The position numbers were made by a program, and so were the translations under genes. Shown here piece by piece: positions 1-11,646 of a stretch of 64,000 nucleotides of DNA (its first letter is position 1; the number at the start of each line of letters is the position of its first letter). Below the pieces are notes generated by a model that was given only the letters and a program-made list of their open reading frames with translations, made no database searches and had not been told where the DNA came from. This DNA comes from Macrolepiota albuminosa (lineage: Eukaryota; Basidiomycota; Agaricomycetes; Agaricales; Agaricaceae): contig JAMWFC010000102.1 of NCBI GenBank assembly GCA_027475525.1, positions 434,001-498,000 on the forward strand. Reading direction: 5' to 3'.

Positions 1-50
1 CCACTGCCAAGCCTGCTGTTGATGCGCCTAGCCTGTATGGGGTCCTATCA
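1..50 (-). repeat. Truncated end of a family-B-type LTR
   Basis: The first 50 bases match, with a few changes, the last 50 bases of the element B LTRs as read on the plus strand (12540-12589 and 23121-23170), including the terminal GGTCCTATCA. The rest of this LTR lies outside the window. It shows that the repeat island continues to the left. Confidence 0.75.
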
Positions 51-1423
51 GCATCATCACTGGACAGGTCCCAGAAAATGCACAGTAGGCAAGAGATTGG
101 TGGCAAGAAAAAGAGGTAATTGGTGCTTATATAAGGCTCAAAATGTAGCAAGAATGTGCTAAAAGTTGCCAAGAAAAGACGCTAAGAGGCATGAGAGAAA
201 GTCACCAATAAAAAGTGCTAAAAAGCATGGGAGAGTCACCAAAAAGAGGCGCTAAGGAGCACAGGAGAGAGTTGCCAAGGAAAGGCACTAAGAGACACTG
301 AAAAGGGTTGCTAAAAGGCGCTAAGTGTTAGCACCTAAAAGAGGTGATAAAATGACAAGATTGCTTAGTAGATCTAAGCACAAATGCCTTGCCATAGTTG
401 CAAGGCGCTAAAAGATTGCAGACAGAGAGAGTGAGAGAGAACTAAAGCAGAGTCCTTTGCCAACATGGTCAACAAAAGGTAGTCTGTTGCATAAGGTGAC
501 CAAGATGTTGGGATACAATCCCTACTGCCAAATTGATGCTGTACTACTAATAAAAAGTAAGTATTTTTATGTAAGTGAATGCCATAAATTAAACTATATG
601 GTGAAACAGTCCACAATCATGCTGTCAGTATGAGTTGGCAAGGTGCTAAGTGACGTCAGGTGCTAAGGTGAAACTCCAAGCTGTCTGTCATGAAAATACT
701 TCATTATTCCTCCTGTAAGCACTGCCACTGGCTAAGTGCATCATTTCAGATTGATTGGTGCCAAGTGTCTGTGTCTGTATATGGCCCTGGAGAATGAGTG
801 GCAAGGTGTGGCAAGGTGTCAAGATGCTAAGAATAAATAATGCTATAAAGAGTGGTTCTGGAGTAATTAGAGGCTCCAACTGCAAGTTATTAACATAAAA
901 ATATGCAAAAATTAGCTTCCGGAGCACTAAGGCGTGCCGCTCCTGATGGTATCAATGTGTCAATGTGAGGTGCTTGTGTTGGCACTATCTGTAGACATCT
1001 ATAATGGGAGTTCATCAGTGGTATTTTTCTTTGAGATCCAAGATAAATAGCAGTGATGCTTTAAAATTCAGGGTAAATAGCAAGGATGCTTTCAAGTACA
1101 GGGATAAATAGCAAGGATGCTTCAGGGCTGAGGTAGAACATGTAGCAAGATATTCTAGGGTTAAGATGGTGCAGGTCATGATAGAAGACACACAACATAG
1201 CCATGGTTAATAATTTATTATCAAGCATTTCAAGAGTATACCCAGGTGAAGTTAATCTACCTAGTTCAATGATGGCTGGTGGGTAAAAAGCTCAGACTTG
1301 CTGCATAGCACTTTTAATACATATGCAGAGTTTAGTTAGAAACTCATCATCTTGCAGTCTGATGTTAAAGAAGTTACTAAACAAGTTAAAACATGCATTT
1401 GAGGCTGACTTTGAGTATATTTC
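51..1423. other. CpG-poor decayed repeat flanking element C on the left
   Basis: No gene is supported here. Positions 60-460 carry degenerate versions of family-B LTR phrases: CAGGTCCCAGA near 66, TAGTTGCAAGGCGC near 397, and many GCTAAG or GCTAAA words. This suggests an old B-related LTR that has lost most CpG sites. Positions 1150-1423 read open for stretches on the minus strand, but with stops and a frame change relative to the sequence on the other side of element C, so it may be a decayed gag-like region. Low-complexity GCTAA-rich sequence fills 150-330. Confidence 0.45.
1040..1126 (+). repeat. Three-copy tandem repeat, unit about 30 bp
   Basis: Three diverged copies of a unit containing TAAATAGCA followed by GATGCTT start near 1040, 1070 and 1101 (spacing 30 and 31 bp). 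It lies inside the decayed repeat to the left of element C. No function is evident. Confidence 0.7.
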
Positions 1424-1720
1424 TGTAAGAGAATGTAAGTTCTGCTTCACTTAGAGACGACAAGACCAACAGAATAGAACAAAGATTGATTTTACGGGAA
1501 AAAGTTAGTCTCAAAAATACACGAATAGTCTCTAAATACCCTCTAGCATTAAGGTTTACAATTGGTTCCCCTCGATTGTGAGCTCCCCAGAACGTCTACC
1601 ACGTGATTTACGATGTGATATCCCCTAATTGAGAACCGTGATTAAATAGTTGAGGAAAACCGAGAGAACCGTGCAGCTGGTGTCAGATGGTGTCAGTTTG
1701 AGTAAGCCTTCATGCTTACA
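1424..1720 (-). repeat. Element C 3' LTR
   Basis: This is the 297-bp partner of 33455-33751. It begins TGTAAGAG and ends CATGCTTACA. On the minus strand a short purine run (CATGGGAGAG, 1721-1730) sits just upstream and probably is the polypurine tract, which makes this the 3' LTR. Confidence 0.9.
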
Positions 1721-1799
1721 CTCTCCCATGTTTTCTGAAAATCTATTGTCCTCTTAAATCATCCTTCCTCCTCTCCCACTCATCCAACGCTATAGTATC

Positions 1800-4700
1800 C
1801 TTCATTTCTCTACCACTCTTCCACTCATTATGGTTGGGACCATAGCCACGCCAACGCACAAGGTATTGCATTTTCCAACCCTGTCGTCATTTATTGAGAA
1901 TGCAATCGATGAAATGTTCCTCCTGCCCATCCTCTGTAACAACGGGACCAGACATTTCCAAACAACATGAGGGAAACAAGGAGTCATTGTTAGGGACATA
2001 CAGTGATAACAAACTTGCATGAAACCTATTGACAATATTCATCAATTTTAAAAGGTTGAGCACATACTCTGATGATTCCGGGAAGGCTTCCAACACGATA
2101 AAAGGACCATCTTGCCTTGGCATGAACTTGGCCACACGGCCATCACATTTTTGCATGTACTCCTGTCGCCGATTCGCTGTTGAAAGCATGACCTTGTCCC
2201 CTATGTTGTAAGGAATCTCAGGAGCCCAATGATTGTTTGCATGATGTGCCTGGTCAATCTTTGCTGCAATCAAATTGTCCATGGCCTCCAAGAAATTTCC
2301 TTCGATCTCCAGCAACATGCGCAGTGCCAAATCCTCCGTCGGAGTATTGATGGGTGGTGCTGGGAACAATAGTGGCAAAACTCGAGGAGAGAAACTGGAT
2401 TTCAATTGAAACGGAGAGTACCCAGTTGATGTGTTAATTGTATTCATCATTCCGAATCTGATACGTGGTAATGCCTTTACCCAACCTGTCTGTAGTCAAT
2501 CAACATGAAATTGAATACACTGAACTATGGTTTTGTTCAACCATTCCAATGCGCTATCGGTCTGCAGGTAAAAGGAGATGGACATTTTATGTTTGACCCC
2601 CGTCAATTTCATCAGGGCTTTCCAAAACGCCGACGTGAACAGAGTATTTCAATCAGTTATGATTTCATATGGCAAACTATTCTCACAGTACCAATCACAA
2701 AAAAATATGCTGGCAAATTCTTCTCCTGTTTGTGTTGTTTTACATGGGGAGATGCATATTTCAGCCCCAATACGGCACGTCATGGAGCAAAATTCATTGA
2801 ATCCTTTGTCCAAGGGCAAGGGGCCCACGAAATCAAGTGTTACCGATCTGAAATGACAGTCAGGAATGGGCAAGGGGTGCAACGGCCCTACTGGCTTCAA
2901 GGTGCATGATTTGTTCCTTTGACAGTCCATACATGAGGGTATGTACCCTTTTATCAAATCACGGCGCATATTCAGCCAGTAGTTGGAGTGTCGCAATGAC
3001 ATGTATGTCTTGTCAGCTCCGAAATGGCCAAGTTTGTCATGCGTGATCCAAAAAAGATCTTCACGCAACCCGCGGTAATTTGGTATGATCAACTGCTCAC
3101 CCACATAAAGTAATCCATTCTTTCTTTTAATACCTAGTACCACCATGCTCTTTTTCATATCATTCAGGATCCTTCTGGTGTATTCATTGACCTCGTATCC
3201 TTTCTTAAGCACAATCACCATTGAAGGCTCTGCCTCAAGAGTCAATACTGCTGCATTTTCAACGTCCACCTCGGGGAAGCAAGAGAGGGCATCCGCAACC
3301 GTGTTGTCTTCCCCTCTTATGTAGTTCATTGTATAGTCGTATTGCGCCAAATATTCTATCCACCTTGCCTGACATTTCAACAAATCGTGTTGTGTCTCAA
3401 AGTTTTTCAATGTCTTGTGATCTGTATAGACTTTGAAATTCAATCCCAGTAAATCCGATCTCCATTTATTTAAGGTGCATACAATGGCCAGCATTTCCTG
3501 TTTGTGCGTAGGGTAATTCTTTTCTGTGGACGTCAACTGCCAAGATTCAAATGCCACCAGCTGGGCTGACTCTCATGTCTTCCCAAATGACAAAACTGCC
3601 CCTGTTCTCCACTTGCTCGCATCACACGTTACGAAGATCTTATTGTCTCCCGGGTTTTGGTGTTCGATGGTTGTCAGGCAATCTCGACCTATAACCAGTT
3701 GTTTGATACCGTCAAAGGCTTGTTGGTGTTCCAATGTCCACCATGGGATAGCCACGTTAAACTCCTTCTTGGTCAATGACATTAAAACAGATGTGTGTTC
3801 AGCGAGTGCAGGCAGGAAAACAGCAATGTAGCGCACCAATCCCAAAAATTGCCGTACATGCTTTGCCCTCCTGGGCTGTGGCCAGTTAATGATTTTCTCC
3901 ACCTTTGAAACGTCCGCTTCAATCCCCTTATATGAAATGTGATGACCCAAGAAATCGATTTCCATGCAAAACAGATCACTTTTCTTTAGGGAACAGAAAA
4001 GTTGTGCCTTCTGTAAGGCTTCTAAAACCTTCCAAACATTCTCCTCGTGTTCCTTCAGCGTTGACAACCAAATAATTATATCATCGAGGTAAACGTGACA
4101 AATCTTTCCTATATAGTCACGTAGTGCGAGGGTAACTCGTCGTTGTTGTGTCGCAGGAGCATTGCGCAACCCCATTGGCATCACGACCCATTCCCATAAC
4201 CCAAAAGGCGTCAAGGTGGCCGTGTACTTAATATTATCCAGGTGCACCAGTGTCTGGAAAAAGGCATTTGTCAAGTCTATTTTTCCCAAGAAACGTGTTC
4301 CTGGCCATGTGCAATCTGCCAGGATGTCGTCTATGCATGGTAAGGGAAAATGGTCAGGGATTGTGCATGCGTTTAGTCAACGATAGTCATTGACCCATCA
4401 TGGTAAGGCCATGGGATCTGCTTTAGGAATTACAAATGAAGGGCTGGCATACGGAGATGATGACAGCTGAATCCTTCCTGCCTTGACATGCTGATCAATC
4501 AGGGTTTGCCAACTATCACGATATTTCCTCGGACATGAATACGAACAAGCAACGGTGATCTTAGCAAGCGGTTTTACTTGTATGTGGTGATACACACTTG
4601 TAGGTAGTTCACTTGCATGTGGAATGTCGGGGGGAAACTGGGCTTGAAATTGTTTTTTCATTCTTTCGTCCAATTTCTTCAACCTATTTTTGCCCACCAA

Positions 4701-4938
4701 CGTCTCGATCCTCGCTCTTATCAGTCCTAACAGCATTGGTTTCCCCATTGCTGTGTCCTTCTTTAAGTGTGCAAAACGTTGGGCCTGTTGTGTGAACAAG
4801 GCACTTAACTGCGCATGTACAGGCTTCATCAACAATTTCACCTCTGCACGCCCTTCTTGGATCCACCCTCTCTCCTTTCGCTTCCTTTCCTTTTCCCACT
4901 TCTGCCTGATCTTAGGTGCCACTGGCAGGGCCTTACGT
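1800..4938 (-). pseudogene. Element C pol: RT, RNase H, integrase, chromodomain (broken)
   Basis: Read from 4938 leftward, the product is a Ty3/gypsy polyprotein. The RT core has the motif YLDD near 4100, followed by an RNase H segment with TDHKT (about 3420). The integrase has an HHCC zinc region (about 3060 to 2925, ending CMDCQ), DDE residues in LDFVG, ITD and ALEW, then the STGYSP motif (about 2430). The C-terminal chromodomain includes YLVRWRGYG near 1850. In-frame stops interrupt it, including three between 4398 and 4290, TGA near 3571, one after ITD near 2648, and TGA just before the chromodomain. The N-terminal part continues in frame across the solo LTR into 5892-6704. It is non-functional. 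Confidence 0.9.
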
Positions 4939-5891
4939 TGATAGGACCCTATACAGGTTAGGCGCATCAACGGCAGGCTCGGCACCGGTTCCGGAAACCT
5001 TGCCGCACTTGTTCCGAACTTGGCGCACGCGTTTTACCTATTTTAAGCCATTCCCGACGGCCGGACACGGCAAGAAGCAGATCCGATCAGTGATAGCGCC
5101 AACGGCAGCAAGAATGACAACTGACAGATGGCATCAGTCACTGATGACAGCGCTTAGCGAGAAGCTTGATGATCTATCAAAAACTGACGGACAGCTTGGC
5201 GTTTGACCTTGGCGTCTGACACTGCTTACCGTCTCGATTTGGCGCCCAACGTCGCTTAGGCGTTCTGACAGACAGAAGGGTGATGGATTGATGATTTAGC
5301 ACCGCGATCTGCCGCCTGGTGGCGCCAAGGGTCTTGAATGGACGGTAGGGATCTGAAACCGTTGGAGCTACCCCTATGAAATTTTCCAGTTTACCGCACT
5401 TTGGCGATGGTTGGTCACTGGCGACGGTGAACTCCTTGTAGTATATATATTACTTACCGACTTGTACATACGGACAGGAGAACAATAGACCACAGTTTAC
5501 TCCCCTTTCCTCAGTCTCCCTTACGCTCAAGAGCTCATTTACGCTACGGTCGGCAACGTCAAAACTCATCGGCAGTTGCAGACGTTCGCCAACACTCGAC
5601 ATACTCGCGCCTTGCAACTACGGCAGGCATTATCGACGCTTAGAACTTCGCTAAGCTTATCGTGCTCTTGCCGCTCACCCTCGCCGTCTTCACTTACCGC
5701 ATTTCCTTAGGCGCTTTACCTTAGCGCTTGACACTTGCCGACTTCGTTACCGACTTTTACCCTTTTTCACAGACGCGTTCTCTGGGACCTGCCCGGGACT
5801 CCTCAAATCACTTATAGCGCACCCAACGCACACTCTTGGTACGGTAACACAATTGTTACATTTGTTACTGACCAAACTTTGGGCGTCATCA
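4939..5891 (+). repeat. Solo LTR of family B inserted in element C
   Basis: A 953-bp sequence beginning TGATAGGACCC and ending GGGCGTCATCA matches the reverse complement of the element B LTRs (943 bp) with scattered differences. The 4-bp duplication ACGT flanks it (4935-4938, 5892-5895). Deleting the LTR and one ACGT restores an open gag-pro-pol frame of element C across the junction. A solo LTR normally results from recombination between the two LTRs of a full element, so a complete B-family copy once sat here. It lies in the opposite orientation to element B. Confidence 0.92.
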
Positions 5892-6704
5892 ACGTCTTTG
5901 AGTAGGATCTGGCGAATTGAGTAAATCAAACCCATTTTTCTTATCTATCACGGTCCCCCCTTCAGGGTCAAGCATGAGGCCATTGCACGTCACAAAATCC
6001 AAGCCTAAGATAAGTTCAGACTGAAGGTTGGGACAGACAATGAAAATTTGGGATCTAGAACGCCATTGGGCACAAGGCAATATAATTACAAGTTTTACGT
6101 ATTCTTTCAAAAGCTGAATTTTGTTCTTATTTTCTGCCAAGAAGACACCTGATACAGCAAGCGGACAGTGCAGTTGTCGAGTCAATAACCCAAGGCTATT
6201 CACGAGCATTGTAGAAATCAGTGCTGGGGGAGCTCCGGTGTCAATAAGCGCATTGGTTGGGACAAGGGATGGTCCCAAGACAAAACAAGAATAAGTGAGA
6301 TGAAGTGGGAGCACGTACCCACTTCCAGCGTCACTACTATCCATTTCATCCAAGGATCCTTCAAAAACAGCAGCAACAGTGATTGACGCTGTAGCCCCTC
6401 CTTCTCCTCCAGCTGACTTATTCTGCCCTTTAGCATATTCCTTCTGTGCGGCCACAGCAAACTCAGGTGTTAAACGTCTCTTATTATACTCCTCTAACTT
6501 CAACACCTGACCTTTGTCTGGGCAGGACGCAGCACGATGGTCAATGTAAAGACGACGGCATTGGTAGCATCTGGAGTGTGCATCTAAGATGTTGCGTTCT
6601 TCAGTCGTTAAGGCATAAACATTAACGCACATGGTCGAGGACATCGTGTTCATGGTGCTGCTTTTGGCTACATTTCCTGTTGTAGTCAGTTTGGCATTGT
6701 TTGT
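5892..6704 (-). pseudogene. Element C gag zinc knuckle and aspartic protease segment
   Basis: On the minus strand this stretch is open and continues the gag half at 32312-33059, the two being separated by the A+B nest. It contains a CCHC zinc knuckle (C-x2-C ending CPDKG, near 6560-6515) and a retroviral-type protease with the DTGAPP active-site motif (near 6235). Its left end joins in frame to the RT-proximal linker beyond the solo LTR. The segment has no internal stop but belongs to a polyprotein broken elsewhere. The Met shown at its right end would come from element A LTR sequence and is not a genuine start. Confidence 0.85.
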
Positions 6705-7747
6705 TGATAGGCTTCTACTCGGACTGAGCGCATCAAGGGACATTATAGGCCGACCAACACTTGACACACTAAAGGCTCTAGCAACCAGCCTTGGGTACAG
6801 AGCAGCCCTAGCGCAGGCGCTCTATGGCAAGACTTATCCATTCATCTCAATCACCAGTAGCAGCCCCTCAGCGCACTCCACTCAGTTACTTTGAAGACCA
6901 AGAAGACTCAGGACTCATAGCGCTAGCATAACGGCGGGAGGGGACTCTGACCAAACCCCGATCAGTACTGGAAGGAGTTAGCAATTGGCGCTGTCAATCA
7001 CCGAGGCACCTCAATCAGAAGTCTAAAAGACTCAATGACGATGAGACAGGATACACGCAGACCCGACATTTAAATCTATCAAAAGATGGTACAATGTTTA
7101 GCGCCGGAATTAGCGCTCACGGCGTCTGTCGAGGATTCCCCGACCATACCCCGGGATGGCATGGCCAATTAAATTACATCAAAAAGTGAGCAAACTCGTA
7201 CCACTTCTAAGTAGTTTTAGAGTCGCCGTTGGTCGCCGTCACCCATGTGCTGCAGGTCGCCGTTGACAGGTGGCCGTTAGCTACAGTCACGAAGAGAGGC
7301 GCTAATTGGTAGCGCCGTCAATGGACTTATTTTGGAAATAATGTAGCGCATAGTATAAAAACTAGCTACTTGCCATGTATATAACAACGAATCGTAACCT
7401 CTTGAGCACCCAGTTACACTTAGCGTTCAAATCGCGCTAGCATTGCCTGACTTTGCCACCAAGTTCGGCGCTAGCTTCGTCTATCTCGTCTTCGTCGTTT
7501 ACGGTGCCACCTACGGGCACGCTACGCTGCGCTATTCGTTTCTTTCTCTATAACTTCTCCTAAGCTACGACGCTTACCACTTGCTAGGTAGCATCCGAGG
7601 CGCTATCATCTAGCGCATCGCCCTATCACCTCTGCTTGAGCACACCGGGACCCTGCCGGGACTCCTCACAAACCCGTACGCCAGGCGCTGGAGACGGTGT
7701 TGTACTGCGTATACGTCCAGCGCACCCAACCACAGTTGGCATCATCA
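6705..7747 (+). repeat. Element A 5' LTR
   Basis: This is the 1043-bp partner of 31269-32311. It starts TGATAGGCTTC and ends GGCATCATCA, the other copy ending GGCGTCATCA. It shares short blocks with the family-B LTR (GGGAC..TGCC.GGGACTCCTCA and AGCGCACCCAAC), so the two families are distantly related. It is rich in the palindrome AGCGCT and the words GGCGCTA and TTAGCG. Confidence 0.93.
7354..7361 (+). promoter_or_regulatory. TATA box of element A 5' LTR
   Basis: TATAAAAA lies about 390 bp before the LTR end and is repeated at the same offset in the 3' LTR (about 31918). It is the best candidate for driving the genomic gag-pol transcript. A second AT-rich word, TATATAAC, follows about 25 bp later. 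Confidence 0.55.
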
Positions 7748-7750
7748 TTT

Positions 7751-7769
7751 TGGAGCCCACCGCGAGGGG
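7751..7769 (+). other. Primer binding site of element A
   Basis: TGGAGCCCACCGCGAGGGG starts 3 nt after the LTR. TGG is the expected complement of a tRNA CCA end. The same 18-nt core occurs at the matching place in element B. I could not identify the tRNA from memory. Confidence 0.7.
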
Positions 7770-8138
7770 TTCTATTGAGGCAGAATTCCGCCGGAAACTC
7801 GAGCCCAGCGACAGCGCCGCCTCCTATTGGAGAGCGCGTTTGAACAAACCTTAACTGAGTCACCACACTTACCAGGCGCGCTACCGAGGCAGACCTTAGA
7901 TCAGGAACTTGAAGCCGCTCCAGATAGCTTGGCTGAAAGCTTCTTCCTGTTTTCCTGACCGTTCAAATACTTAGCAGGTGAAAACCATACACCGCTTACT
8001 CCTTTGGAAGAGCTGTCTAGGTCATTATCGCCAGAACCTAGCGACTCAGAATTACCTGAGCCAGTACCGACTACAACTACGCCAAGCAAAACTACCACTA
8101 ACACTACTATTCCCACCACGACGTCGACGCCAGCTAGT

Positions 8139-10501
8139 ATGGAGCAGGCAAACACACCGCGTATGCCGCCAAGAAACCACTTCTCGTCGCCAAAATGGGA
8201 CGAGACGAAACCTCGCGAGCTAACACAGTATTTCCGAGAATTGGAATATTTATTACGCGACTGTCGAGTCACCGACAACACACAAATGAAAGAATACGCC
8301 GCCAGATACGTTTCCTACGATACCGCGGAATCCTGGACGGGACTGGATGAGTTTCAAGGATTAACACGAGAGGCGGTGCCAAGGTCGTTTACCTACGAGG
8401 AATGGAAAAAGGCGATCATTAAACTGTACCCTGGCGCTGAAGAATCCACGCGCTATACCGTCCTTGAAATCCAGAAACTGGTACAGGATACCTTCGCAAC
8501 GGGCATTTATACACTAGGCACGCTATCTACTTATTATCGAGACTTCCAGCGAATTGCAAGATGGCTAGTACAGAATGGCAAACTCTACAGGAACGAGGAA
8601 CGGCGCTTGTTTCAACAAGGCATTCCAACATCACTTTGGACTCGTATAGCTCGTCGCTTAGAAATTCTTAAGTCCGACCACCATCCTGAGGAACCCTACG
8701 ATATAGAAGACGTCTTTGAAGCAGGTAAATGGATACTGAAAGGCACGGATACTGGCATCCCCTTCCAGCGACCTTCTAGCACTGATAACGGAGGAAAGGC
8801 GCCACCTGTTGCGGCGCCCGCACCTAGCGCAACTAACAATCAAGGAGGTTTTGTCAAGAAGGAGGACCTGGAAAACGCAGTCAACACGGCTGTCGCAAAC
8901 GTTATGAGCAAATTGGAAACGTTAATCTCGACTAGCCTTAATGCGCCACGAGGTAATATGCAATCCGGCCCTTGTCACTTCTGTGGTGAGGCAGGACATA
9001 CGATGACTCGCGGACGCTGCGCTATCCTCGAACAATACCTGCGCCAAGGAAGAGCACGCCGAGGCGCCGACGGGAAAATAGTCCTACCCTCCGGCGCTAA
9101 CATCCCTCTATATCCTGAGCACCGAACCTTCCAGGGGCGAATTGATGAATGGCACCGACGTAACCCTGGGAACTTAGCGACGGGCAATCTCAATAGTACG
9201 GCCGCAGCGGAGGCAGAAACAACTCCACAACAGGCGCTAATCCATGAAGTACTCCAGCTTAACGCTGTTAGCGAGCGACCGACGTTGTCACGGGAGGAGA
9301 GGATCGAGACGTTGGAAAGGGAGCTAAAGTCGCTAAAGAATCAGGTTTTCGATGGTGTCGAGATTAAAAAGAGCAAGCAACCGTTGAAAGACTATAGACC
9401 CTCAGGCGCTACGTCAGATCCAGCACCCGCAAAGCCTGCGAATCCCAGCATCAACGACGACACACCCGATACGGCCAAAGCCTCAGCTAGCGCGGAACCA
9501 CCATTACACCCGTATTCAGGACTTGCCGGTAACTACGCTCCGCCTATCAATCGAAACTTTGGGGCGCCAGACAAGCCAGCAGGAGGCTACCGACCAACGG
9601 CACCAATCTACGACATAGAAAAATCTAAGCAAGTATTCGATCGTATTATGAAAAGTCAAGTCACGATGTTGGTAGGGGAGCTATGCAGTGTGGCGCCAGA
9701 CGTCAGGAATCAGATGCGTACAGCGGTAACCCCTCGACGGAACGTAGCTAACAATGTAACGGCGGTGGACGAATGCGACGACGTGCTACCTGGATTCGCG
9801 TACATAACGGAGACGGTCGCGTCGGAAATCAAAGAAGAGACCGCGCCACCCAAAGAAGCTACGTCCATTGACCCGGTTGAAACTTACCTTAAGTCGCTAA
9901 GATCTAGCGACGATCCCGCCGTCCTCACGGTAGCTCAAGACTCTCATGTGATTCGCTCGATTATGTTGACAGTTGATGGAAAAAGCGAGATAGAATCTAT
10001 CGTGGACAGCGGATCACAGATTATTTCAATGGCTGCCGACGTCGCTAACGAGCTTGGCATCATTTACGACCCGACCATCATTCTTAATATGCAAAGCGCT
10101 AATGGCACTATTGATCGATCCTTGGGAATGGCTCGTAACGTGCCATGCGCTGTTGGCGATCTTACGTTTTACCTTCAAATACACATTCTTAGATCGCCTG
10201 CGTACGACTTATTAACGTGCCATGCGCTGTTGGCGATCTTACGTTTTACCTTCAAATACACATTCTTAGATTGCCTGCGTACGACTTATTATTAGGGAGG
10301 CCCTTCAACGTTTTAGCCCGATCAGTAGTCAAGACGACGTCTGAAGACAAAACGACGCTAACTATTAGCGACCCTAACTCGGGCGTCAGAAGAACGGTAC
10401 CAACGTTTCCACAGGGGAAATTCCAGAAACCGGGACCGAGAAAGCGACCTTACGTTAGCGACGACCCTTGCGAGTGTTTTCCGGCGCCATCGAGGAGATG
10501 A
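8139..10501 (+). CDS. Element A Gag-protease polyprotein
   Basis: This encodes the capsid, nucleocapsid and protease part of element A. The ATG at 8139 (MEQAN) is chosen because element B starts with the equivalent MEQQ; the frame is open further upstream but without ATG. Gag residues about 1-250 match element B closely. A CCHC-type knuckle with long last spacing (C-x2-C-x4-H-x6-C) lies near residue 279, Pro/Ala-rich linkers follow, and a protease motif VDSGSQ is near residue 621. The frame is broken by a 77-bp tandem duplication (10137-10290); with one copy removed it runs to the TGA at 10499-10501. Pol follows in the -1 frame with a 43-nt overlap. Function is known for the family; intactness is inferred. 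Confidence 0.88.
10137..10290 (+). repeat. 77-bp tandem duplication no. 1 (gag-pro of A)
   Basis: Positions 10137-10213 are repeated immediately at 10214-10290 with one C/T mismatch. It shifts the protease frame by 77 nt (+2). Element B has a single copy of the matching region at its own protease position, apart from its own artefact. Probably an assembly overlap. Confidence 0.9.
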
Positions 10502-11646
10502 GTGATGAGGATCATGGAGATGAAGCGCTTATCTTGGACTATAACCATCGGACTGGGCAAGTAAATTTTATATCATATACCCCTTTAGCCCATGAAATCT
10601 TGAATTCTTCTTCGTCGCTTACTAGTGAAGCGTTATCCTACTTATACCTCACTGTACCCCTTTAGCCCATGAAATCTTGAATTCTTCTTCGTCGCTTACT
10701 AGTGAAGCGTTATCCTACTTATACCTCACTGCATCAGATATTACTGAAAACCTTTCAACAGACACTTATTTTGTTTCTACTCCCGACTCTAAAGAACCTT
10801 TGATATCAGGTTTCGCTAGAAACCATGACTCTATTTATAATACGTTTGCTAACAATAGTACCCCTAATCGCAAAGGGGTTCAGGTCAAGAAGAAATATAA
10901 ACCAGTGGCGCTTAAAACAAAACCAGTAGCGAGCGGCGTACCCAAAGAATTTCGCATCGAAAGAAAGATCATTGGAGACCCGTTAGCGACTCTTCCCGAG
11001 CTTAATCCGAACCTGCCACCCTTTGAGCCTACCGGACGATTTACGGAAGAACGACGAGCGCTATTCCTTAGCGCCCACGATACAGGCTTTCTATCAACGG
11101 CGGAACTAGATGTATTGACCGACATTATGCGAAAACAAAATGAGGCATTTGCTTGGGAGGATTCCGAACGCGGTAAACTGAGAACTGACTTCTTTCCGCC
11201 AGTGGTTATACCAATGATACCTCACGTACCTTGGACCGAGCATAACCGCCCTATACCGCCGGGTATCGAAGCTGAAGTTTGCCAAATTATTCGTTCCAAA
11301 ATAGCGGCAGGAGTATATGAGCCTTCCAATTCGGCATACCGGTCACGATGGTTTTGTGTACTGAAGAAAAATGGAAAGCTACGTATAGTTCATAGTTTGG
11401 AGCCGCTAAACAAAGTCACGATTCGTCATTCAGGGGTACCGCCCTTCCCCGATCACGTCGCTGAATCGTTCACGGGAAGAATATGTGGCGCTACCCTGGA
11501 TCTGTACGTTGGCTACGACGAGCGCTTAATTCACCCTGCCTCTCGCGACTTAACAACGTTCCAAACGCCATTCGGAGCGCTACGATTGGTTACACTTCCC
11601 ATGGGATGGACTAATTCGGTACCCATATTCCACGACGACATTACGT
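10459..11646 (+). CDS. Element A Pol, first part: linker and N-terminal reverse transcriptase
   Basis: This is the -1 frame following gag-pro. It has an acidic linker, a basic KKKYKP segment, then RT motifs including LKKNGKLR and the PFGALRLVTLPMG core. It ends at HDDIT where element B is inserted. The second half continues at 23175; removing B and one ACGT rebuilds DDITFILQPEIPH exactly as in the element B homologue. A 77-bp duplication (10580-10733) breaks the frame early in the linker and is likely artefactual. RT copies element RNA into DNA in virus-like particles (family knowledge). Confidence 0.88.
10475..10481 (+). promoter_or_regulatory. Candidate -1 frameshift site between gag-pro and pol (element A)
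   Basis: TGTTTTC lies in the 43-nt overlap of gag-pro (ends 10501) and pol (frame open from 10459, one base behind). Element B has the same heptamer at the same distance from its gag-pro stop, followed by CCATCGAGGAG in both. Slippage on TTTT would join the frames. It is not a canonical X-XXY-YYZ heptamer. Confidence 0.45.
10580..10733 (+). repeat. 77-bp tandem duplication no. 2 (pol linker of A)
   Basis: Positions 10580-10656 are repeated at 10657-10733 with a mismatch near the end. It causes a frame shift at the start of pol. Same unit length as the other six duplications. Confidence 0.9.

Noticed and set aside
374..927. Minus-strand ORFs of about 80 codons in the left flank
   Set aside because: They lie in degenerate LTR-like sequence with GCTAAG repeats and show no domain.
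1040..1126. CRISPR-like array from the 30-bp tandem repeats
   Set aside because: Units are adjacent without unique spacers, degenerate, and the genome is fungal.
10137..10290. Reading the 77-bp repeats as regulatory or programmed duplications
   Set aside because: The identical unit length at seven unrelated places and disruption of conserved frames point to assembly overlap.
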